DNA from: Streptomyces sp. ST2-7A
Lineage (GTDB): Bacteria > Actinomycetota > Actinomycetes > Streptomycetales > Streptomycetaceae
Direction of reading: 5' to 3'
DNA length: 64,000 nucleotides
Assembly: GCF_021390475.1 (NCBI RefSeq)
Contig: NZ_JAJUWS010000018.1
Location: 45,151-109,150, forward strand
Shown here: piece by piece, positions 25,305 through 34,008 of the stretch
Layout: each line of letters starts with the position of its first letter
How positions within the stretch are numbered: position 1 is the stretch's first letter
Notes under the pieces: generated by a model
What the model saw: only the letters and a program-made list of their open reading frames with translations
What the model was told of the DNA's origin: nothing
The model's database searches: none
Made by a program: the position numbers and the translations under genes

Positions 25305-25333
25305 TTGTCGAAAGTGGAACACGTTCTTATCGT
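25305..25333 (+). promoter_or_regulatory. promoter with palindromic operator in its spacer (thiolase gene)
   Basis: -35 TTGTCG (25305-25310) and -10 TATCGT (25328-25333) are 17 bp apart. GGAAC-AC-GTTCT (25316-25327) fills the spacer at the same offset as in the racemase promoter. This internal promoter means the thiolase-FadB genes can be expressed without the racemase gene but under the same regulator. Confidence 0.68.
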
Positions 25334-25402
25334 GGGAGGCGTTCCGAGACGGGAGCGGCAGCGACCGGACCCGCCGATCCGCCGACGACGCCGGGAGAGC
25401 CC

Positions 25403-26614
25403 GTGACCGAGGCCTACCTCTACGAGGCGATCCGCACCCCGCGCGGTCGCGGCAAGCCCAACGGTTCACTGCACACCGTCAAACCGATCGACCTCGTCGT
25501 CGGCCTGGTGGACGAACTCCGCCGCCGCCTACCCGACCTGGACCCGGCCGCGATCGACGACATCGTGCTGGGCGTGGTCAGCCCCCTGGGCGACCAGGGC
25601 TCCGACATCGCCAAGATCGCGGCCATCGCCGCCGGTCTCCCGGACACCGTGGCGGGCGTGCAGGAGAACCGGTTCTGCGCCTCCGGTCTGGAGGCCGTCA
25701 ACCAGGCCGCCGCCCGGATCCGCTCCGGATGGGAGGACCTGATCCTCGCCGGCGGGGTGGAGTCGATGTCCCGGGTGCCGATCGGTTCCGACGGCGGGGC
25801 CTGGGCCGCCGACCCGGCCACCGCCCACCGCGTCGGCTTCGTCCCGCAGGGCATCGGCGCCGATCTCATCGCCACCCTGGAGGGGCTGACCCGCCGCGAC
25901 GTGGACGAGTACGCCGCGCTCTCCCAGGAACGCGCCGCGGCCGCGTGGAAGGACGGCCGTTTCGACCGCTCGGTGATCCCGGTCACCGACCCCTCCGGTC
26001 TCGTCCTGCTGGACCGCGACGAGCACCCGCGCCCCGGCACCACCGCCGACTCCCTCGCCGCCCTGCGTCCCTCCTTCGCCCGGATGGGGGAGGAGGGCGG
26101 CTTCGACGCCGTCGCGCTGGGGAAGTACCACTGGCTGGAGCGCATCGACCACGTCCACCACGCCGGGAACTCCTCCGGCATCGTGGACGGCGCGGCCCTC
26201 ACCGTCATCGGCACCCGGGAGGTGGGGGAGCGGTACGGGCTGCGCCCCCGGGCCCGGATCGTCTCCGCCGCCGTCACCGGCTCCGAGCCCACCATCATGC
26301 TCACCGGCCCGGCCCCCGCCACTCGCAAGGCGCTGAACCGCGCGGGCCTGACCATGGACGACATCGACCTGGTGGAGATCAACGAGGCGTTCGCGGCCGT
26401 CGTGCTGCGCTTCGTACGGGAGATGGGACTCGACCTCGACCGGGTCAACGTCAACGGCGGCGCCATCGCCCTGGGGCACCCTCTGGGCGCCACCGGCGCG
26501 ATGATCCTGGGCACCCTCCTCGACGAACTCGAGCGCCGCGACCTGCGCCGCGGGCTGGCGACCCTGTGCGTGGGCGGCGGCATGGGCATCGCCACGATCA
26601 TCGAACGTCTCTGA
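25403..26614 (+). CDS. fadA: acetyl-CoA C-acyltransferase (thiolase)
   Basis: 403 residues. GTG 25403 starts [17 protein letters not shown], the standard thiolase N-terminus. Catalytic residues are visible: the nucleophile Cys in [52 protein letters not shown] (His), and [15 protein letters not shown] (second Cys). It cleaves 3-ketoacyl-CoA with CoA in the last step of beta-oxidation, in the cytosol. It lies between the racemase and the FadB-type gene, with its own operator-containing promoter. The trio probably forms one regulon for branched or long acyl chains. Confidence 0.94.
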   Translation: MTEAYLYEAIRTPRGRGKPNGSLHTVKPIDLVVGLVDELRRRLPDLDPAAIDDIVLGVVSPLGDQGSDIAKIAAIAAGLPDTVAGVQENRFCASGLEAVNQAAARIRSGWEDLILAGGVESMSRVPIGSDGGAWAADPATAHRVGFVPQGIGADLIATLEGLTRRDVDEYAALSQERAAAAWKDGRFDRSVIPVTDPSGLVLLDRDEHPRPGTTADSLAALRPSFARMGEEGGFDAVALGKYHWLERIDHVHHAGNSSGIVDGAALTVIGTREVGERYGLRPRARIVSAAVTGSEPTIMLTGPAPATRKALNRAGLTMDDIDLVEINEAFAAVVLRFVREMGLDLDRVNVNGGAIALGHPLGATGAMILGTLLDELERRDLRRGLATLCVGGGMGIATIIERL

Positions 26615-26737
26615 TCCCGGCGGACGGCGGTGCCCCGCCGCTTACCCGCCCCCGCAACCGCCCCGCGCCTCACCCCACCCGCCGGCGCGCGGTCCCAGCC
26701 CGGTCCCCGCCCCCGACGTTCCCGGAGAGCCCCGGCC

Positions 26738-29080
26738 ATGCCCCAGCAGCAGCCCCCGACCGATGACCGGCCCACCGCCGACGCCCCCGGGGCCGACGCC
26801 CCGACCGCCGGGGGCGCCCCCGGGGCGCCCGGCCCGATCCGCTGGGAGCGGGACCCCGACGACGGCTCCGGGGCGGACGGCGTCGTCACCCTGGTGCTGG
26901 ACGACCCCGCCCGCTCCGCCAACACGATGAACCCCGCGCTCACCGCCGCGCTCACCGCCGCGGTGGACCGGCTGGAGGCCGAGCGCGACACGATCACCGG
27001 CGTGATCATCACCTCGGCCAAGCCCACCTTCTTCGCGGGCGGGGATCTGCGCCGCCTGGTGGAGATCGGGCCGGATCGCGCGCGGGAGGTCTTCGACGGG
27101 GCGATGGCGATCAAGCGCGCCCTGCGCCGGTTGGAGACCCTCGGCCGTCCGGTGGTCGCCGCGATGAACGGCAGCGCGCTGGGCGGCGGCTACGAGATCG
27201 CCCTCGCCTGTCACCACCGCCTGCTGCTCACCGGCCCCGGCTGCCGGGTCGGGCTGCCCGAGGTGACCCTGGGCCTGCTGCCCGGCACCGGTGGCGTGGT
27301 CCGCTCGGTGCGCCTGCTGGGCATCACCGGGGCCCTGGCCACGCTGCTGCTGGAGGGACGCCGGTACCGCCCGGCGCGCGCCCTGGAGCTGGGCCTGGTG
27401 GACGAGGTGGTCGACGACCCGGCCGAACTGCTCTCCCGGGCCCGCGCGTGGATCGCCGGGAACCCCGACGCCCGACAGCCCTGGGACCTCCCCGGATACC
27501 GCGTCCCCGGCGGCGTGCCCTCCGACCCCGGCCCCGCCGCCCTGCTGCCGGCCCTCCCCGCCCGCCTGACCGCCCGCACCGGTGGCGCGCCTGCCCCCGC
27601 CCCGCACGCGATCCTCGCGGCGGCGGTCGAGGGCGCGGCGGTGGACATCGAGGCCGCCCAACTCATCGAGTCCCGGTACTTCACCTCCCTGGTCACCGGA
27701 CCGGTGGCGCGCGACACGATCCGCGCGCTGTTCTTCGACAAACGGGCCGTGGAGGCCGGGGCCCGTCGCCCCGCCGGCGTCCCGGAGCGGCCGGTGACCC
27801 GGGTCGCCGTCCTCGGCGCCGGGATGATGGGTGCCGGCATCGCGCACGTGCTGGCCCGCGCCGGGATCGAGGTGGTGCTCAGGGACCTCGACGCCGACCG
27901 TGCCGCCCGGGGCCGGGACCGCTGCGCGGAACTGCTGGACCGGGAGATGGAGCGCGGCCGACTCTCCGCAGGGGACCGCGAGGAGGTGCTGGGCCGGTTG
28001 ACCCCCACCGCCGACCCGGCCGACCTGGCCGGCTGTGACGCGGTGATCGAGGCGGTGGTGGAGGACCCGGAGGTCAAGGCCGCGGCGCTGCGCGAGGCGG
28101 TGCCGCTGCTCGCCCCCGACGCGCTGCTGTGCACCAACACCTCCACTCTGCCCATCGGAGACCTGGCCCGTTCGGTGGACCGGCCGGCCGACTTCCTCGG
28201 CCTGCACTTCTTCTCCCCGGTGGAGCGCATGCCGCTGGTGGAGATCGTGCGCGGGCCCGCCACCGGTGACGAGGCCGTCGCCCGCGCCTTCGACCTGGTC
28301 CGTCGGCTGCGGAAGACGCCGATCGTGGTCAACGACGCCCGCGGCTTCTTCACCTCCCGGGTCATCGGCTGCTTCCTCGACGAGGGGCTGCGCATGGTGG
28401 GGGAGGGGATCGCCCCCGCCTCGATCGAGCGGGCCTGTCTCTCGGCCGGCTACCCCACCCCGGTCCTCGCCCTGCTGGACGAGCTGACCCTCACCCTGCC
28501 CCGGGACATCCGACGCGCGGCGCGCGCCGCCGGGGCGGGGCCGGCGGACGGTCCGGATCCGGCCGAGCGGGTGCTGGAGCGGATGGTGGAGGAGTTCGGG
28601 CGCGCCGGGCGGGCGGCGGGCGCCGGCTTCCACGAGTACGACGGTCCCGGCGGGCGGCGGCTGGGGCTGTGGCCGGGGCTGCGCGAGTACTTCGCGGCGG
28701 CCGGCGCCGGATCGGGGGCCGGCCCCGGCGCGCCGACCTCCGGCACGGACCCGGCGGTCGGGCACGCCGACCTCCGGGAGTTGCGCGAGCGGATGCTCTT
28801 CGCCGAGTCCCTGGAGGCGATGCGGGCGCTGGAGGAGGGCGTGGTGGAGTCCGAGGCCGACGCGACCGTGGGATCACTGCTGGGCATCGGCTTCCCCACC
28901 TGGACCGGCGGGGTGCTGCGCTACGCGGACGGATGGCCGACGGGCCCGACCGGTTTCCTGGAGCGGGCCCGGGAGTTGCGGGGCCGGTACGGGGAGCGCT
29001 TCGAGCCGCCGGCGTGGTTGATCGAGCGGGTGCGGGAGGGTCGGCCGGTGGGCGGCCCCGTGGCCGTGGACGGAGCCTGA
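26738..29080 (+). CDS. fadB: fatty oxidation multifunctional enzyme (enoyl-CoA hydratase / 3-hydroxyacyl-CoA dehydrogenase)
   Basis: 780 residues; ATG 26738 after CGGAGAG. The crotonase domain (about residues 35-225) shows GVIITSAKPTFFAGGDLRRL and NGSALGGGYEIALACHHRLL, then GLPEVTLGLLPGTGGVVRSV. The NAD-binding 3-hydroxyacyl-CoA dehydrogenase domain starts near 350 (VAVLGAGMMGAGIAHVLARA) and includes NTSTLPIGDLA and LHFFSPVERMPLVEIVRGPA. The C-terminal dehydrogenase domain has NDARGFFTSRVIGCFLDEGL, and the last 100 residues include GIGFPTWTGGVLRYADGWP. It performs hydration and oxidation of enoyl-CoA, partnering the thiolase encoded 123 bp upstream. Confidence 0.94.
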   Translation: MPQQQPPTDDRPTADAPGADAPTAGGAPGAPGPIRWERDPDDGSGADGVVTLVLDDPARSANTMNPALTAALTAAVDRLEAERDTITGVIITSAKPTFFAGGDLRRLVEIGPDRAREVFDGAMAIKRALRRLETLGRPVVAAMNGSALGGGYEIALACHHRLLLTGPGCRVGLPEVTLGLLPGTGGVVRSVRLLGITGALATLLLEGRRYRPARALELGLVDEVVDDPAELLSRARAWIAGNPDARQPWDLPGYRVPGGVPSDPGPAALLPALPARLTARTGGAPAPAPHAILAAAVEGAAVDIEAAQLIESRYFTSLVTGPVARDTIRALFFDKRAVEAGARRPAGVPERPVTRVAVLGAGMMGAGIAHVLARAGIEVVLRDLDADRAARGRDRCAELLDREMERGRLSAGDREEVLGRLTPTADPADLAGCDAVIEAVVEDPEVKAAALREAVPLLAPDALLCTNTSTLPIGDLARSVDRPADFLGLHFFSPVERMPLVEIVRGPATGDEAVARAFDLVRRLRKTPIVVNDARGFFTSRVIGCFLDEGLRMVGEGIAPASIERACLSAGYPTPVLALLDELTLTLPRDIRRAARAAGAGPADGPDPAERVLERMVEEFGRAGRAAGAGFHEYDGPGGRRLGLWPGLREYFAAAGAGSGAGPGAPTSGTDPAVGHADLRELRERMLFAESLEAMRALEEGVVESEADATVGSLLGIGFPTWTGGVLRYADGWPTGPTGFLERARELRGRYGERFEPPAWLIERVREGRPVGGPVAVDGA

Positions 29081-29215
29081 GGGGGCCCGGGGAGCGTCCC
29101 CTGCGGTGGGGCCCGCCCCCGGGGAGCGCCGGTCCGGGGTCCTCGACACGATCCGGGGGCCGGTCCGGGCGCCCACCGCCCCCCGCGGGCCGGCGGGACG
29201 TGACGTCCGGGTTCC

Positions 29216-29240
29216 CCGGAGCCCGGAGCCCGGAGCCCGG
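29216..29240. repeat. heptanucleotide tandem repeat (CCGGAGC x3)
   Basis: Three perfect CCGGAGC units (29216-29236) plus CCGG in the 503-bp gap between fadB and the TetR gene. This is the same unit as the array at 23844, so both flanks of the fatty-acid gene set carry it. The rest of the gap holds the TetR promoter region and no gene. Confidence 0.85.
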
Positions 29241-29340
29241 TTCCCGGGGAACCCCGGGGTGCCGGCGGACACGGGGAGCCGACCCCGGCGCCTTCCCCGT
29301 CCAGCCCCGGCCATCCCCGGAGTCCGACCGGCCCGTGAAT

Positions 29341-29394
29341 GAGAACGGTCACGTTTCGATCCGCTTGCGTTTCGATGAGGGGGCCGGCTACGCT
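29341..29394 (+). promoter_or_regulatory. TetR-gene promoter with direct repeats
   Basis: CGTTTCGAT occurs twice, at 29352-29360 and 29368-29376. The first copy is also the right half of an imperfect inverted repeat (GAGAACG-GTCA-CGTTTC). -35 TTGCGT (29365-29370) and -10 TACGCT (29389-29394) are 18 bp apart. The repeats overlap the -35 region, a good place for autoregulation by the TetR protein encoded at 29584. Confidence 0.5.
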
Positions 29395-29583
29395 GCCCGT
29401 ACACGGGGGCGTACCCCCTCGGCACCGTTCCCGCCGCCCCGGGCGGCGGGGGCGACCGGTGGGTTCCGCCCCGATACGCGGCCCGTTCCGGACGCGCCGG
29501 CCCCTCCCCGGGGGCCGTGCCCGCCCGATACGGTGCCGACACCGTCCGTTCCGTCGTTCCGTCGCCCTCGGGAGGCACGCGCC

Positions 29584-30276
29584 ATGTCGGGAGAGTCCGC
29601 GGCCGTCGCGCCGCGCGCCACCGGTCGGGGGAAGCTCACCCCGGAACGGGAACGCGAACTGTACGAGGCGGTGCTGGAACTGCTCTGCGAACGCGGTTAC
29701 GACGCCCTCACCATGGACGCCGTCGCCGCCCGCACCCGGGCCAGCAAGGCCACCCTCTACCGTCAGTGGGGCACCAAGGCGCAATTCGTCGTCACGGCCC
29801 TGCGGCACACCAAGCGGACCACCCTCGCGGACATCGACACCGGCACCCTCCTCGGGGACATCCGGGAGATGGCCCGACGGGTCGCCGAGGACTCGGAGGA
29901 GAGCACCGGTCTGCTGCACGCCCTCCTCCACGCCGGGCAGCGGGACGCCGAACTGCTGCGCGCCGTCCGCGAGGTGCTGGTCGAGCCGGAGACCGACGTG
30001 CTGACCATCGCCCTGCACCGGGCCGTGGAGCGCGGCGAGATCGCGCCCCGCGTCCCGGCCACCGACCACCTCGTGCACGCCTTCATGGGGGCCGTCATGA
30101 CCCGGCCGCTCTTCGAGGGCACCCACGCCGACGCCGAGTACCTCGACCGCTTCATCGACGCGGTCGTCATCCCGGTGCTCGGTCTCGAGGGCACCGAACC
30201 GGGGGGCCCCGACCCCGGGACCTCCCAACCCGGCGGGTCCGCTCCGGTTCCCCGGGACGGATCCGCCGACCGCTGA
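29584..30276 (+). CDS. TetR-family regulator of the MMPL exporter
   Basis: 230 residues. The HTH is at about residues 17-65 (GKLTPERERELYEAVLELL; TMDAVAARTRASKATLYRQW), and the C-terminal ligand domain contains LLHALLHAGQRDAELLRAVR and ATDHLVHAFMGAVMTRPLFE. A Pro/Gly-rich tail follows. It is transcribed with the MMPL transporter 332 bp downstream and probably represses it, with an exported compound or lipid as ligand. Candidate sites are the repeats at 29341-29376 and 30503-30547. The ATG at 29584 is the natural start before the HTH. Confidence 0.88.
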   Translation: MSGESAAVAPRATGRGKLTPERERELYEAVLELLCERGYDALTMDAVAARTRASKATLYRQWGTKAQFVVTALRHTKRTTLADIDTGTLLGDIREMARRVAEDSEESTGLLHALLHAGQRDAELLRAVREVLVEPETDVLTIALHRAVERGEIAPRVPATDHLVHAFMGAVMTRPLFEGTHADAEYLDRFIDAVVIPVLGLEGTEPGGPDPGTSQPGGSAPVPRDGSADR

Positions 30277-30502
30277 CCGTCCGGGGCGGCCCCCCATCGC
30301 CCCGGACCCCGGCGGATCGACAACCACCACACCCCGCGCGTCCCGTTGACACGCCCGGTCGCTCCCGGGCGGGCCCCGACGTGCCCCGATGAGGGGCTCC
30401 GCCGGTCGGCCGTGGCGCGCGCCCGCCGAGGAACCGGCCCCGTCCCCGTCGCACCGGTCGTCCCCCCGGACCCCGGAACGGCACCGCCCGGCCCGAGGCA
30501 CG

Positions 30503-30547
30503 CCGGAAAACCGGCGAAAAATCATCCGGAAGCATCCGGAAAACCGA
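30503..30547 (+). promoter_or_regulatory. CCGGAA-type repeats upstream of the MMPL gene
   Basis: CCGG-AAAA-CCGG (30503-30514) is followed by CATCCGGAA at 30523 and again at 30533, exactly 10 bp apart, and then AAACCG. One helical turn of spacing suggests cooperative binding. The surrounding 332-bp gap (30277-30608) holds no gene and is the only regulatory space before the MMPL gene. Confidence 0.4.
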
Positions 30548-30608
30548 AGAACGGCCACACCGCCGGAATCTCCCCGCCGGCCCACCTCGATGGGAGAGCA
30601 GCCTTCTC

Positions 30609-33026
30609 ATGGCGACATTCCTCTACGCGACAGGGCGTCTCACATACGCCTGGAGGCGATGGGTCGCACTGATCTGGATCGCCCTGCTGGGCGTCGCCGG
30701 TGCCGCCGTCGTGACCACCGACTCCCAGCCCGCGACCGAGATCTCCATTCCCGGCACGGAGGCCCAGGAGGCCTTCGACCTGCTCTCCGAACGCTTCCCC
30801 GGCATGGGGGCCGACGGGGCCACCGCCCGGGTCGTCTTCCGGGCTCCCGACGGCGGGGCGATCGACGATCCCGCCCACGCGGCGGCCGTCGGTGACGTCG
30901 TCGCCGAACTCGAACGCGGCAGTGACCGCATCGCGCAGGTCACCGATCCCTTCGAGACGCAGGCGGTCAGCCAGGACCTCACCACCGCCTACTCGCAGGT
31001 CTCCTACCGGGTCGGCGGCACCGAACTGGAGGACGCCGAACGCGAGGCGCTGCTGGACGCGGCGGAGACCGGCCGGGACGCCGGCCTGACGGTCGAGATC
31101 GGCGGCGACGCCCTCTTCGAGATCCCGAGCACCGGCGTGGCCGAGGTGATCGGTGTCGCGGTGGCGGCGGTGGTGCTGGTCATCACCCTCGGCTCGTTGA
31201 TCGCCGCCGGCCTGCCGCTGATCACCGCCCTGATCGGGGTCGGCATCGCGGTGAGCGCCATCACCGTTCTCAGCGGACCGCTCGAACTGGACAGCACCAC
31301 CCCGATCCTGGCGATGATGCTCGGCCTCGCCGTCGGCATCGACTACGCGCTGTTCATCGTCTCCCGCTATCGCGCCGAACTGGCGGCGGGACACGACCGG
31401 AGGGAAGCCGTCGGCCGCGCCACCGGCACCGCCGGGTCCGCCGTCGTCTTCGCCGGTCTGACCGTCATCATCGCCATGTGCGGCCTCGCGGTGGTGAACA
31501 TCCCCGTCCTCACCAAGATGGGTCTGGCCGCGGCCGGCGCCGTGGCCATCGCCGTCCTCATCGGCATCACCCTGATTCCCGCCCTGCTCGGCTTCGCGGG
31601 CGAGAAGGTGCGCCCGCAGGTGGCCCGTCGCCCCCGCGCCGGGGGAACCAAGGGGGCCGACAGCGCCGGGGACGCCGGGGACACGGTCCCCGTCGAGGGC
31701 ACCCCGGCCGACGGGGAGCGGCCCAACATGGGCACCCGCTGGGCCCGCTTCGTCGTCCGGCGTCCCATCGCCGTCCTGCTGGTCGCCGTCGCCGGCCTCG
31801 GTGTGATCGCGATACCCGCCACCCAGATGGAACTCAACCTCCCGGACGAGGGTTCCGAACCGCCCTCCAGCACCCAGCGCCAGGCCTACGACATGCTCGC
31901 CGAGTCCTTCGGACCCGGTTTCAACGGCCCGCTGCTGCTGGCCGTCGACACCGCCGACGTGGACAACGGGCAGGACGCCGGGGCGATCGCCGGCGCCGTG
32001 GCCGAGGGGATCCGGGGCCTGGACAACGTCGTGGCCGTCACCGAGCCGATCCCCGACGAGACCGGTGACACCGCGATGCTCACCGTCATCCCCGGCTCCA
32101 CCCCCAGCGGTGTCGAGACCGCCGACCTGGTGCACGACCTGCGCGAGGAGGCATCCGCCTTCGCCGGCGCCGACGACGCCCGGGTCCTGGTCACCGGCCA
32201 GACCGCGATGGCCATCGACGTCTCCGAGCGGATCGACGACGCCATGGCCCCCTACCTGATGGTCGTCGTCGGCCTGGCCTTCGTCCTGCTGACCGTCGTC
32301 TTCCGCTCCCTGCTGGTGCCGATCAAGGCGGGGCTGGGCTTCCTGCTCTCGGTCTTCGCCTCCCTGGGCGCCGTGGTCGCGGTCTTCCAGTGGGGCTGGC
32401 TGGCCGGCCTCTTCGGGGTCGAGGTCACCGGTCCGATCATGAGCCTGATGCCGATCTTCCTGATCGGTGTGGTCTTCGGCCTGGCGATGGACTACGAGGT
32501 CTTCCTGGTCACCCGGATGCGGGAGGCGTACGTCCACGGCGAGGACGCCCGGCAGGCGATCATCACCGGCTTCCGGTACAGCGCCCGTGTGGTGACCGCC
32601 GCCGCGATCATCATGATCAGCGTCTTCGCGAGCTTCGTCAGCGCGGACGAACCGATGATCAAGATGATCGGATTCGGTCTGGCCGCCGCGATCCTCTTCG
32701 ACGCCTTCGTGGTCCGGATGGCGATCGTGCCCGCGGTGCTGGCGCTGCTCGGCCGCTCCGCCTGGTGGCTGCCGGCCTGGCTGGACCGGATCCTGCCCAA
32801 CGTGGACGTGGAGGGCGAGAAGCTGGCCCGGAGGGCACCGGGGGCCGCCGAGCCCGCCGTCCCGGGCGCCGGGACGGCGGACGCCCCGGCCGTCTTCGCG
32901 CGGCGAACCGCCGGTGGGGAGGTCGCCGACGACGGGTTCGCCGACGACCCGGGGGACCCCGCGCGGCACGGTGGTGTCCCGGGCGCCGACGCCGAACGGG
33001 ACACCCCCTCCTCCCGGCGCCGCTGA
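30609..33026 (+). CDS. MMPL-family RND transporter
   Basis: 805 residues. The N-terminal helix (WVALIWIALLGVAGAAVVTT) is followed by a first extracytoplasmic domain, then helices from about residue 175 to 350. These include PILAMMLGLAVGIDYALFIV with the proton-relay GxDYxxF pattern. The second half repeats the design (helices from residue 545) with MPIFLIGVVFGLAMDYEVFL and SVFASFVSADEPMIKMIGFG. MMPL proteins export lipids, siderophores or antibiotics using proton motive force. The C-terminal 75 residues are a disordered Ala/Gly/Asp tail. Adjacent TetR suggests drug- or lipid-inducible control. Confidence 0.92.
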   Translation: MATFLYATGRLTYAWRRWVALIWIALLGVAGAAVVTTDSQPATEISIPGTEAQEAFDLLSERFPGMGADGATARVVFRAPDGGAIDDPAHAAAVGDVVAELERGSDRIAQVTDPFETQAVSQDLTTAYSQVSYRVGGTELEDAEREALLDAAETGRDAGLTVEIGGDALFEIPSTGVAEVIGVAVAAVVLVITLGSLIAAGLPLITALIGVGIAVSAITVLSGPLELDSTTPILAMMLGLAVGIDYALFIVSRYRAELAAGHDRREAVGRATGTAGSAVVFAGLTVIIAMCGLAVVNIPVLTKMGLAAAGAVAIAVLIGITLIPALLGFAGEKVRPQVARRPRAGGTKGADSAGDAGDTVPVEGTPADGERPNMGTRWARFVVRRPIAVLLVAVAGLGVIAIPATQMELNLPDEGSEPPSSTQRQAYDMLAESFGPGFNGPLLLAVDTADVDNGQDAGAIAGAVAEGIRGLDNVVAVTEPIPDETGDTAMLTVIPGSTPSGVETADLVHDLREEASAFAGADDARVLVTGQTAMAIDVSERIDDAMAPYLMVVVGLAFVLLTVVFRSLLVPIKAGLGFLLSVFASLGAVVAVFQWGWLAGLFGVEVTGPIMSLMPIFLIGVVFGLAMDYEVFLVTRMREAYVHGEDARQAIITGFRYSARVVTAAAIIMISVFASFVSADEPMIKMIGFGLAAAILFDAFVVRMAIVPAVLALLGRSAWWLPAWLDRILPNVDVEGEKLARRAPGAAEPAVPGAGTADAPAVFARRTAGGEVADDGFADDPGDPARHGGVPGADAERDTPSSRRR

Positions 33027-33068
33027 ACGGACACCCGCCGGAGCCCCCGGCATCCCGGGTCGGCGCGC

Positions 33069-33941
33069 TCAGCGGGGGGCGCGCGCGGTCGCGCGGAAGA
33101 ACGTGTAGTGGAAGGTGCCGTCCCCCGTGGCGGTGCGCCGAAGGTCGGCGATTCCGCGCTCCCATTCGGCGGCGTCCACCATCCCCTCCGCGAGCACATC
33201 CCCCCGGGCCGCCTCGAAGACCGGCACGAAGGTGCCGAGGACGAATCCGGTCCTCAGATCGGGCCGGGCCCGGTCCGCGCACACCGTGCGGGGCTCCACC
33301 ACCACCTCCCGGAACCCCGCGCCCCGCACCAACGGCGCCAACCGACGCCCGATGAAGGCGTCCCCACCGGCCCGTTCCTGCGCCCGTGCCTGGCCGGCGA
33401 TCACCGCGCGTCCCGCCGCGCCGTCCGGGTGCAGCAGGGTCGAGTCGTGGTCGCCCTCCACCACGGTCAACCCGCCGCCCGGCCGCAGCACCCGCAGCCA
33501 CTCGGCCAGGGCCCGGCCCGGTTCGGCGAGGTGCTCCAGCACGAAACAGCCGAAGACGTGATCGAAAGCGGCGTCCGGGAAGGGCAGGTCCGTCACGTCG
33601 GCGCGGTGCCACCGCACCCGCCCCTCCGCCGTGGCCGCCGCGTGTCGGCCACGGGCCCGGGCCAGCGACGCGGTGGAGAGGTCCACCGCGTCCACCCGTA
33701 TCCCCGGCGTGGCCAACAGATGCCCGGTCTGGGCCCCGGTTCCGCACCCCGCCTCCAGCACCCGGCCGGTGATCGGGCCGCCGATGCCCTCCCGGTCGCC
33801 GTGCACCAGGGCCGCCAGGACGTCCGCCTGCGTGGTCAGCCGTTCGGCCTCGCGGGCCCCGTAACCGTGTACATATCCGTCCCGCGCCCCGGCCGGCTCC
33901 GAACCGGGGTGGGTGTCCCCGTGCGGGGTGATGATCTCCAT
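33069..33941 (-). CDS. class I SAM-dependent methyltransferase
   Basis: 290 residues. Motif I is VLEAGCGTGAQTGHLLATPG, the acidic loop is VDAVDLSTASLARARGRHAA, motif II region is ADVTDLPFPDAAFDHVFGCF, and post-motifs are LEHLAEPGRALAEWLRVLRP then GGGLTVVEGDHDS. This is the UbiE/COQ5-like subgroup. A small molecule is the likely substrate; identity unknown. It is divergent from a MocR regulator with only 28 bp between start codons, so the two probably share control. The ATG at 33941 lies next to MEIITPHGDTHP and fits homologues of this size. Confidence 0.87.
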   Translation of the reverse strand: MEIITPHGDTHPGSEPAGARDGYVHGYGAREAERLTTQADVLAALVHGDREGIGGPITGRVLEAGCGTGAQTGHLLATPGIRVDAVDLSTASLARARGRHAAATAEGRVRWHRADVTDLPFPDAAFDHVFGCFVLEHLAEPGRALAEWLRVLRPGGGLTVVEGDHDSTLLHPDGAAGRAVIAGQARAQERAGGDAFIGRRLAPLVRGAGFREVVVEPRTVCADRARPDLRTGFVLGTFVPVFEAARGDVLAEGMVDAAEWERGIADLRRTATGDGTFHYTFFRATARAPR

Positions 33942-33957
33942 GCCCCGAGCCTCTCGT

Positions 33958-34008
33958 CACAATGGACCGGTGAACAGGTCCGAAGAAGAGCCGGAGAACA
34001 GGTCCGAA
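33958..34008 (+). promoter_or_regulatory. leaderless promoter and direct repeats at the MocR gene start
   Basis: A -10-like CACAAT (33958-33963) ends six bases before GTG 33970, and no ribosome site is present. Inside the first 13 codons GAACAGGTCCGAA occurs twice (33972-33984 and 33996-34008), 24 bp apart. GGACC at 33965 and GGTCC at 33977 also form an inverted pair. MocR proteins bind paired repeats at divergent promoters, so this is a plausible autoregulatory site reaching into the coding sequence. Confidence 0.5.

Noticed and set aside
29081..29583. Small plus-strand frame at 29106-29342
   Set aside because: Arg/Pro/Gly-only composition produced by repeat DNA, with no ribosome site.
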